Shown here: positions 7,101 to 11,221 of the stretch, in pieces | Position numbering within the stretch: the stretch's first letter is position 1 | Layout: every line of letters begins with the position of its first letter | Source of the DNA: JAFGTF01 sp035527995 | Lineage (GTDB): Bacteria > Spirochaetota > B62-G9 > DRHN01 | Direction of reading: 5' to 3' | Length of the DNA stretch: 11,221 nt | NCBI GenBank assembly: GCA_035527995.1 | Contig: DATKZJ010000003.1 | Coordinates: forward strand, 1 to 11,221 | Position numbers and translations under genes: made by a program | Notes under the pieces: generated by a model | Database searches by the model: none | What the model saw: the letters and a program-made list of their open reading frames with translations, nothing else | Told to the model about the DNA's origin: nothing

Positions 7101-8149
7101 ACGGTGACGGATTCTTCGACAGCGTCCAGTTTTCGACCGATATATCCTCTACAGAGAATCTTACCGAGCGGCAGCTCAGTATACTGAACTCTCAGGGTAA
7201 GGTCGTGAGAGCGATAAAGGGCAGCGGTGTTCCGCCGGCGACGATCCGGTGGGAGGGGAAGGATGATAAAGGATCACTGGTACCGGACGGAATCTATGCC
7301 TATGCAATGAGCCTGCTCTACCGAAGCGGTAACCACCCGGCGAGCGATTACGGAGAGATTGTCGTCGATACAACTCCTCCTTATTCAATGTTCGTCGTGT
7401 CACCGACGCTCTTCTCACCGGATGGTGACGGGGAGTCGGACACGATGTACATAAACGTCGAACTCGATGACAAAAGCGGTGTGGAGGAGTGGCAGCTCTC
7501 CATCTACAGAGAGTACGACGGCAAGGTGGAAAAGGCCGCGCCTTTCAAGCGATTCAGCGGCAGGGGCAGCTACAGGGACAAGATCCGGTGGGACGGGTAC
7601 TCCGATCCGATACGGATGCCCCCCTCCTTTACCCCCACAGACGCGTATACCTACAAGCAGATGGGCGGACGATGGGTGATGCTGGTGGATTCCGCTGCCA
7701 GCTATACTGTGGAGCTCGAAGCCTACGACCGCTACAGGAACAGGGTACTCCAGAAAAAGCGTTTTAATACCGACATACTCGTGATAAAGACCCCCCAAGG
7801 TCTGAAGATCATGATCAACTCCATACAGTTCGAGTTCGACCGTGCTGATCTTCGTCCCGAGAGCTATTCGATACTCGACAGGCTCACCGAGATCCTGGAG
7901 AAGTTCCCGAACTACAAGGTGAACATCGTCGGTCACACAGACTCGATAGGAACGGAAGTGTACAACCAGGGTCTGTCAGAGCGCAGGGCCTATTCCGTGT
8001 ACCAATATCTGGTTGAGCATGATGTTGACAGGGACAGACTCACAACAGAGGGGAAAGGTGAGCTTCTGCCTATTGATAACAACGATACTGAGCTTGGAAG
8101 GGCGAGAAATCGCCGAGTGGAGTTCTACCTCACGAAAAAACCGCAGTAG
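4136..8149 (+). CDS. Outer-membrane barrel / eight Ig-like repeats / OmpA-domain protein
   Basis: A 1337-residue exported protein. Domains: signal peptide (1 to about 22, ending LVAS); an aromatic and glycine-rich beta segment (about 23-305) with the NPAA block and alternating strands typical of PorV/UPF0164-like outer-membrane barrels; eight FlgD-type Ig-like repeats (motifs at 320, 450, 557, 664, 770, 880, 986, 1093); and a C-terminal OmpA peptidoglycan-binding domain (about 1228-1333) with FEFD, GHTDSIG (Asp1269), GLSERRA and RARNRRVEF. Known: OmpA domains bind peptidoglycan in the periplasm, and PorV-type barrels sit in the outer membrane. Inference: the protein ties outer membrane to cell wall through a long Ig stalk. 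The start has GGAG seven bases upstream. The frame is open throughout with no sign of damage. The barrel assignment is weaker than the Ig and OmpA ones. Confidence 0.9.
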   Translation: MKRLILISTVFILCVSTSLVASQIPGSQYYYLGNGISYFPLGASGVSYFMTMDANLYNPAAYADTKRITTDLSVGGLGGSNLLLNARGSFPTSYGVITGNFLMLNSPDGLTAGDVYGIKATFSKAISEEWLFGAGINLGYAEGPEQDLLASLDIGTIYRKSMDGTGFGLFDYSVGGAVKNLGKNISYAGYDSFPPLAVDIGGNLEFVRAGFYKARFGTHFMVPFNPFNFFLGFGLENIFFDMVNVKLGVNLGVEEIDPLSFGVDVNFTIKDTDLQVSYSLLPTNFNGSKEYTHNAGISVAFGNYDTKPPKSEVGVEDVYFSPNHDGVRDKEVFNLNISDNTMVFGWELDITDEGGKPIKSYAAEDVRKIRYMTIGKYLSRIFAKKEEVKIPKAVEWDGEDSEGAVVPDGVYYFTLTAWDENNNKTTTEKKKVIVDTVVPLVHAESDLLLFSPNDDGVKDSLTLNIESENIAAEDRIVLSITDKKGNTVVEQEFAGSVPSRWVWKGRDKNGALAPEGIYRFTVNAVDPAGNRSQTGVEDIVVRTEYEKVSASPSYRSFSPNGDGYFDLNDIKLFSSSKEGLLEWELVVLDEGDKVVREYTGQKDFQETISFDGKDESGRHLPDGLYTLRFRLSYDSGNHPESFYKFVKIDNTSPGVEVSLKISAFSPNGDGVKDTISIVHKIQGEPTDRFEAQMLTGSGAVFKSFDYGQNPPGVVVWDGMGDGNTQPVEGNYSYVITGRDDVGNSTTRRIGPIKLVTGFEEISVEPVMYSFSPDDDGLNDTVSFEVNASSREGITEWRMEIRNKEDELVRAFSDRDLGPALPTQITWDGTDKTGTVTADALYTTFLSVQYDTGNNPISKPKDIKLDTTSPSIELYIPDLYISPNNDGSKETITIYQKIQGEPDDAYSADILDSVGSSVRKFEWRETPPAEIVWDGRDDKGNPLVEGLYSYVVRGEDAAGNAVKRQISDIVLISSYEAVTIKGDQAGISPNGDGFFDSVQFSTDISSTENLTERQLSILNSQGKVVRAIKGSGVPPATIRWEGKDDKGSLVPDGIYAYAMSLLYRSGNHPASDYGEIVVDTTPPYSMFVVSPTLFSPDGDGESDTMYINVELDDKSGVEEWQLSIYREYDGKVEKAAPFKRFSGRGSYRDKIRWDGYSDPIRMPPSFTPTDAYTYKQMGGRWVMLVDSAASYTVELEAYDRYRNRVLQKKRFNTDILVIKTPQGLKIMINSIQFEFDRADLRPESYSILDRLTEILEKFPNYKVNIVGHTDSIGTEVYNQGLSERRAYSVYQYLVEHDVDRDRLTTEGKGELLPIDNNDTELGRARNRRVEFYLTKKPQ
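5093..7786 (+). repeat. Eight coding repeats arranged as four A-B pairs
   Basis: Each unit begins with [F/I]SP[N/D]xDG and most end with WDGxDxxGxxxxxGxY. Starts fall at 5093, 5483, 5804, 6125, 6443, 6773, 7091 and 7412, a spacing of 106-110 residues except the first (130). Units alternate. A units (1, 3, 5, 7) end in D(T/N)TxP-like strings; 3, 5 and 7 also share YxxGNxP. B units 2, 4 and 6 end in (V/A)GN or AGN followed by a basic stretch; unit 8 is in the B position but its end has diverged. Units 4 and 6 share KIQGEP. This points to duplication of a two-domain block. Confidence 0.85.
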
Positions 8150-8169
8150 AAAGATTCCGTGACCCGTTG

Positions 8170-8181
8170 AACCGATCGGTT
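8170..8181. repeat. Perfect 12-bp palindrome after the OmpA-domain gene
   Basis: AACCGATCGGTT is its own reverse complement and begins 21 bases after the stop codon at 8149. It has no loop and no T-run, so it is not a convincing terminator. A protein-binding site or chance are both possible. Confidence 0.4.
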
Positions 8182-8272
8182 GATGAAACTGTTTCCCTTA
8201 AATCGTTACGGGCTATATCTTCGCTGCCCGGAAAACAGCACGTACAAAGAGCCTGCTGAAACCGTTACGGAT

Positions 8273-8639
8273 ATGGAAGAGGCCTTCTTTTACGAGACCC
8301 CGATAGGAGTTCAAGAGTATCCTTTGAGAGGAGGGTTCACCTTTTAAGAAAAACGGGCTCGAGATCCTGAAGAACGGGGGTCTTCTTTTAAAAGAAACAG
8401 GGGCGGGGGCTTGATATATTCCGCACTCTTCTGCAGCTTTAGGGGATTCTCTCCTGATGCCTGAAAGTGGGCCGACTCCATCTGCAGGAGGATGAAAAGG
8501 GGGATGCGGATCTCGGTCTTCCGAAAAAGAAGACGGTAGAGGTGTTTACCGGTTTCGAAGTCGTGCGCGGCCAAAAAGTGGCCGGGTGGGTACAGAACGA
8601 CTGCTGTATGAAAAAAGAAGGAGTAGAAGAGTCACATGA
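8273..8639 (+). pseudogene. Probable decayed ogt/MGMT (O6-methylguanine-DNA methyltransferase)
   Basis: No intact gene lies in 8150-8635, but ordered fragments resemble an MGMT. MEEAFFYETPIG (8273-8308) matches the usual MGMT N-terminus. In the next frame come LLKET (8385-8399), YIP (8415) and LLMPESGPTP (8451-8480), like 'LLKEAxxxLxxYF...LPLxPxGTPF'; LLK to Pro-Glu is 25 codons, as in the family. A FEVVRG stretch (8554-8571, third frame) may match 'YGEVARR', and RPKSGRVG (8568-8591) and ERLLYEKRR (8595-8621) resemble later parts. Against an active gene: at least one frameshift after 8345, in-frame TGA at 8412 and 8493, and no PCHRV active-site motif. The main frame closes with TGA 8637-8639, overlapping the ATG of hom (ATGA), as coupled genes do. 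A 54-codon frame (8183-8347) contains the first fragment but has no ribosome site. The match was made by eye only. Confidence 0.4.
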
Positions 8640-9931
8640 GGAAGATAGAAATAGGTATACTTGGCATGGGAACAGTCGGCAGCGGTGTGTGGGACCTTTT
8701 CCGCAAGAACAGGGACCTTATATGGAACAAATCAGGCATCGACCTGAAGATAGCGAAGGTTGCAGATAAGGATCCGAAAAGGAAAGGGGTTCTCGGGATT
8801 CCGGATGATATCTTTACCGAAGATCCGATAGAGGTTTTAGAGCATCCCGATATCGATATCGTAGTCGAGCTTATCGGGGGAACGACGGTCGCGAGAGAGC
8901 TGATCATCCGCGCCGCGGAAAAGCACAAGCACATCGTTACAGCGAACAAGGCACTCCTTGCGAGACATGGGCCGGAAGTTTTTAAAATAGTAGTAGAGAA
9001 CGAAGTGGAGATCGGGTTCGAGGCCTCTGTCGGCGGGGGCATTCCGATCATAAAGACCATACGGGAGGCCCTTGTCGGGAACCGGGTCAAAAAGATAATC
9101 GGAATACTGAACGGGACGAGCAACTTTATCCTCACCAAGATGACCAGGGAGGGAATAGATTTCAACCAGGCACTCGAGGTGGCACAAAGGCTCGGGTTTG
9201 CCGAGGCGGACCCGTACCTCGATATATCGGGAGGCGATGCGCGGCACAAGATCACCATTCTGTCTTCGTTTGCCTTCAACACAATGATCGACCACGACTC
9301 GGTCTACATGGAAGGGGTCGACGGTATAGACATAAAGGATATCGGGTATGCTGAAGAGTTCGGCTTCGTTACCAAGCTGCTTGCCGTGGCGCATCTCACG
9401 GACCACGGCATTCTCGTAAAGGTCCACCCCACACTCGTGAGCAGGGAGAACCCTCTCGCTGCGGTACTGTGGGAAGACAATGCGGTAATGGTCGAGTCTG
9501 ATTTCCTAGGGACCTCGATGTATTACGGGAAGGGTGCAGGGGCGAAACCCACTGCGAGCGCTGTGGTGGCGGATGTTGTAGATATCTCAGAGCGTATCCT
9601 GGGCAAGAGCGAGTACAACAGTAAGAGGTACACTTTTTTCAGGGATCTCCCTCAGCTCGAGTTCGAAACGAACCGGACCCGCTACTACTTCAGATTCAAT
9701 GTACTCGACCGTCCCGGAATCCTCTCCAAGATCGCGGGTGTGCTGGGTCAAAATAATATCAGCATTGCGTCTGTGATCCAGAAGGAGAAGGAGGAAGAGC
9801 TCAAATACGTGCCGCTTATTATGATGACTCACGATGCCGTCGAAGCGGACGTGAAGAGGGCGATCGCGAAAATAGATTCTTTCCCGGAGGTCGAAAAGAG
9901 CAGCAAGATTATACGAGTCCTGACTGATTAG
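8636..9931 (+). CDS. hom: Homoserine dehydrogenase with C-terminal ACT domain
   Basis: Cytoplasmic NAD(P)H-dependent enzyme reducing aspartate semialdehyde to homoserine, the branch-point precursor of threonine and methionine. Seen (431 residues): Rossmann motif GILGMGTVG at 7-15; TANKALLA with Lys105; GFEASVGGGIPII at 128-139; GILNGTSNFIL at 156-166; GFAEADPYLDISGGDARHK at 187-205. Glu190, Asp201 and Lys205 have the spacing of Glu208, Asp219 and Lys223 of the yeast enzyme, so the catalytic set is complete. An ACT domain follows (about 350-420, FNVLDRPGILSKIAGVL), as in the bacterial monofunctional form, where it commonly mediates threonine feedback. GAAGGAG ends 12 bases before the ATG, a long spacing, but no better start exists. 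No own promoter is obvious; it may be read from upstream. No terminator hairpin is visible after the stop. Confidence 0.96.
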   Translation: MRKIEIGILGMGTVGSGVWDLFRKNRDLIWNKSGIDLKIAKVADKDPKRKGVLGIPDDIFTEDPIEVLEHPDIDIVVELIGGTTVARELIIRAAEKHKHIVTANKALLARHGPEVFKIVVENEVEIGFEASVGGGIPIIKTIREALVGNRVKKIIGILNGTSNFILTKMTREGIDFNQALEVAQRLGFAEADPYLDISGGDARHKITILSSFAFNTMIDHDSVYMEGVDGIDIKDIGYAEEFGFVTKLLAVAHLTDHGILVKVHPTLVSRENPLAAVLWEDNAVMVESDFLGTSMYYGKGAGAKPTASAVVADVVDISERILGKSEYNSKRYTFFRDLPQLEFETNRTRYYFRFNVLDRPGILSKIAGVLGQNNISIASVIQKEKEEELKYVPLIMMTHDAVEADVKRAIAKIDSFPEVEKSSKIIRVLTD

Positions 9932-10037
9932 GGCCCATTACCTGCAAAACATTTCGTAAAATTGGTTGCACTCCAAGAATATCTTACACAATGAGATCTC
10001 AGTACAATAGAGTGTGGAGGACAAGAGTAATAAATTA

Positions 10038-10066
10038 TTGACATATGATGAAAATTGTGGTAGCAT
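10038..10066 (+). promoter_or_regulatory. Sigma70-type promoter for the solute-binding gene
   Basis: TTGACA (10038-10043), a 17-base spacer, then TAGCAT (10061-10066): a perfect -35 box at ideal spacing with a 4-of-6 -10 box. Predicted transcription start is near 10073, directly at the following inverted repeat. Confidence 0.6.
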
Positions 10067-10073
10067 CTTTTTG

Positions 10074-10090
10074 TTAATTAGGGTAATTAA
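10074..10090. promoter_or_regulatory. Operator-like inverted repeat at the transcription start
   Basis: TTAATTA (10074-10080) and TAATTAA (10084-10090) form a perfect 7-bp dyad around GGG. After one mismatched pair, TT (10071-10072) and AA (10092-10093) extend it. Its place at about +1 to +20 is where repressors commonly block initiation. The regulator is unknown. Confidence 0.4.
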
Positions 10091-10217
10091 GAAGGCCCGG
10101 ATTTGGACTGTCCTGGTTGTGAATGTTCCTTTTCCTTTAAATTATATACTCCAATTATTGTTCTATTCTTGGACCTGGGCACAGGTTGCGGGTTACAGTC
10201 TTCATAATCAACAGAGA

Positions 10218-10250
10218 GGTCTTTCGAGGGATTGCTGTTTGTGAAAGACC
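10218..10250 (+). other. Leader hairpin with perfect 8-bp stem
   Basis: GGTCTTTC (10218-10225) pairs exactly with GAAAGACC (10243-10250) across a 17-base loop. No U-run follows, so it is not an intrinsic terminator. It lies within the predicted leader RNA about 130 bases before the solute-binding gene. Confidence 0.4.
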
Positions 10251-10302
10251 GTAAATAGAATTAGCAGTTGAGAATACATAGATCCTATTTGAAGGAGGTG
10301 AT

Positions 10303-10362
10303 GTGCTGGAGAGAGCAGAATTGTCGTTATATCGACTAACGTCAAGGAAGAAAAAACTTTAA
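10303..10362 (+). CDS. Possible 19-codon upstream ORF (leader peptide)
   Basis: AAGGAGGTGAT (10292-10302), an exact complement of the usual 16S rRNA 3' end, is followed at once by GTG at 10303. The frame reads VLERAELSLYRLTSRKKKL (Met if initiated) and stops at TAA 10360-10362, which overlaps the AAAGGAGG of the solute-binding gene. That arrangement suits translational coupling. An overlapping ATG at 10301 would give a 12-residue peptide instead, but is only two bases from the Shine-Dalgarno core; the GTG spacing (4) is also short. The peptide is basic at its end and shows no run of a regulatory amino acid. It may not be translated, or may be the tail of a lost gene. Confidence 0.3.
   Translation: MLERAELSLYRLTSRKKKL
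10322..10344. repeat. Inverted repeat just upstream of the solute-binding gene
   Basis: TGTCGTTA (10322-10329) and TAACGTCA (10337-10344) are inverted copies matching at 7 of 8 bases around a 7-base centre. It could be a regulator site or an RNA stem ending 17 bases before the Shine-Dalgarno sequence. GTCG and CGAC inside it can also pair, giving an alternative fold. Confidence 0.35.
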
Positions 10363-10378
10363 AGGAGGTTAACGCTCT

Positions 10379-11221
10379 ATGAAGAAAAGACTATGGTGGG
10401 TTATTACACTGATGATGGGCCTTGCACTGACAGCGAGTTTTGCGCTTGCCGGCACTTCTGAAAAAGGAGGGTCTGCTGAGAAGCCTGCTGAAGAGCAGTT
10501 AATAACAATTCACTGGGCTCAATGGGCACCTGCTGATTACCTGCAGAAGCTCTCTGAGGGATTCACAAAAGAGACGGGAATCGAGGTGATTGTTGAGCAG
10601 ACGCCGTGGGAGACCTTTGTTCAGAAATACAACACAGAGATGATAGCGCGTAGTGACGCATGGGACATTATCGTCGGAGACAGCCAGGATATAGGAAACA
10701 TGGCGGTGAACGGTCACTATGTGGAGCTTACGGACTGGATAAAGGAGAAGGGCGTCGACAAGACCTTCACTCCTGCATCTCTCACCTACTTCGCGGAATA
10801 TCCGAAGGGCGGGAAGCGCTACTATGCGGTTCCGTGCGAAGGAGATGCGCTGGCATGGGCATACAGGAAGGATCTTTTCGAGGATCCCATGAACAAGGAG
10901 GCCTTTAAGAGGGAGTACGGGTATGAGCTCGGGGTCCCGGAATCCTGGGATATGCTGAAGGATATAGCCGAGTTCTTCCATGATCCTGATAACGGTTTCT
11001 ACGGCATCGCGATCTACGGAGATAACGGCTATGATTCACTTGCCATGTTTGCAGAGCAGATGATATGGTCGTTCGGCGGCGAGCTTGGTGACTACTCTAC
11101 CTACAAGGTCGAGGGCCTTCTGAATTCAAAAGGTGCGATTCAAGGGATCGAGTACTACCACGAGCTGTTCAAGTTCACGCCGCCAGGGTTTGGTGACGCA
11201 TTCTACGTAAAGAGCAACGAT
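10379..11221 (+). CDS. Extracellular solute-binding protein of an ABC importer, 3' part cut
   Basis: The first 281 codons of a periplasmic family 1 (MalE-like) binding protein. Seen: a signal peptide with MKKR, a hydrophobic core and ALA at 22-24, the likely signal peptidase I site; then a low-complexity Ser/Gly/Lys/Glu linker; then the mature fold from about residue 41 (ITIHWAQWAPADYLQKLSEGFTKETGIEV), DIIVGDSQDIGNMA, a YYAVPCEGDALAWAYRKDLF hinge block, VPESWDMLKDIAEFF and a GAIQGIEYYHELFK helix. These are the regular landmarks of sugar-binding proteins. The position where a lipobox cysteine would be is Thr (LAG-T), so it is probably soluble in the periplasm rather than a lipoprotein. The start has AGGAGG 10 bases upstream. 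Permease genes would be expected to the right. The substrate cannot be told from sequence; sugar is the likeliest. Confidence 0.93.
   Translation, partial: MKKRLWWVITLMMGLALTASFALAGTSEKGGSAEKPAEEQLITIHWAQWAPADYLQKLSEGFTKETGIEVIVEQTPWETFVQKYNTEMIARSDAWDIIVGDSQDIGNMAVNGHYVELTDWIKEKGVDKTFTPASLTYFAEYPKGGKRYYAVPCEGDALAWAYRKDLFEDPMNKEAFKREYGYELGVPESWDMLKDIAEFFHDPDNGFYGIAIYGDNGYDSLAMFAEQMIWSFGGELGDYSTYKVEGLLNSKGAIQGIEYYHELFKFTPPGFGDAFYVKSND

Larger units (their letters stand above)
9932..10378 (+). other. AT-rich regulatory gap and long leader before the solute-binding gene
   Basis: These 447 bases separate hom from the solute-binding gene and are visibly richer in A and T than the genes around them. 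No convincing long coding region is present. Besides the elements listed separately, they hold a 10-bp palindrome TGAGATCTCA (9992-10001), a small hairpin ACCTG-GGCA-CAGGT (10173-10186), and a second weak promoter candidate, TTGCTG-N18-TAGAAT (10232-10261). If the strong promoter at 10038 is used, the message has about 300 untranslated bases before the solute-binding gene. No known riboswitch class was recognised. Confidence 0.6.

Noticed and set aside
8369..8389. GAAGA / TCTTC hairpin followed by TTTT as a terminator of the OmpA-domain gene
   Set aside because: The 5-bp stem is too weak, it lies about 220 bases after the stop, and it sits inside the MGMT-like remnant. The T-run is part of a 14-bp palindrome (8383-8396).
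8344..8574. A 76-codon minus-strand open frame in the gap before hom
   Set aside because: It has no ribosome site, no recognisable protein and no promoter. The plus-strand MGMT-like fragments explain the region better.
10014..10244. A 76-codon plus-strand frame starting at GTG
   Set aside because: It overlaps the strong promoter and operator-like dyad, has no good ribosome site and shows no family features; its AT-rich composition is that of the gap.

Overview
The window looks like ordinary chromosome from a diderm bacterium, most likely a spirochaete (Spirochaetaceae-like). Three things suggest this. A giant outer-membrane protein joins a PorV/UPF0164-like barrel to FlgD-type Ig repeats and an OmpA domain. 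The solute-binding protein has an '...ALAG' signal peptide followed by a Gly/Ser/Glu-rich linker, as in many spirochaetal sugar-binding proteins. The base composition is moderately GC-rich with AT-rich gaps. No marker gene proves the taxonomy. There are no phage genes, transposases, CRISPR arrays, rRNAs or tRNAs.

Layout. (1) 1-800, minus strand: N-terminal 266 codons of an MtaD/TrzN-type amidohydrolase that runs off the left edge. (2) 801-1002: divergent gap packed with inverted repeats, leading to murE (1003-2451, plus). (3) 2596-2811, minus: a 71-residue FmdB-type zinc-ribbon protein, convergent with murE and divergent from sppA. The fmdB/sppA gap carries back-to-back sigma70-type promoters. 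(4) 2956-4053: signal peptide peptidase SppA (36K type), with a near-consensus promoter so close to the start that the message may be leaderless. (5) 4136-8149: the 1337-residue barrel / eight-Ig / OmpA protein, with its own promoter. (6) 8150-8635: no intact gene, but a probable decayed O6-methylguanine-DNA methyltransferase (ogt/MGMT) remnant whose frame ends in an ATGA overlap with the next gene. (7) 8636-9931: homoserine dehydrogenase with a C-terminal ACT domain. (8) 9932-10378: AT-rich regulatory gap with a strong promoter, an operator-like inverted repeat at the start site, a roughly 300-nt leader with hairpins, and a short upstream ORF behind a perfect Shine-Dalgarno sequence. (9) 10379-11221: start of an extracellular solute-binding protein gene cut by the right edge.

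Functionally, murE (peptidoglycan stem peptide), sppA (membrane proteolysis) and the OmpA-domain protein (outer membrane to peptidoglycan) share an envelope theme. They appear to be transcribed from separate promoters rather than as one operon. hom feeds threonine and methionine synthesis. The solute-binding protein probably opens an ABC sugar-uptake operon beyond the window. I found no clearly new multi-gene system. The items most worth a second look are the alternating A-B Ig architecture of the 1337-residue protein, the decayed ogt-like region, and the long leader of the solute-binding protein.
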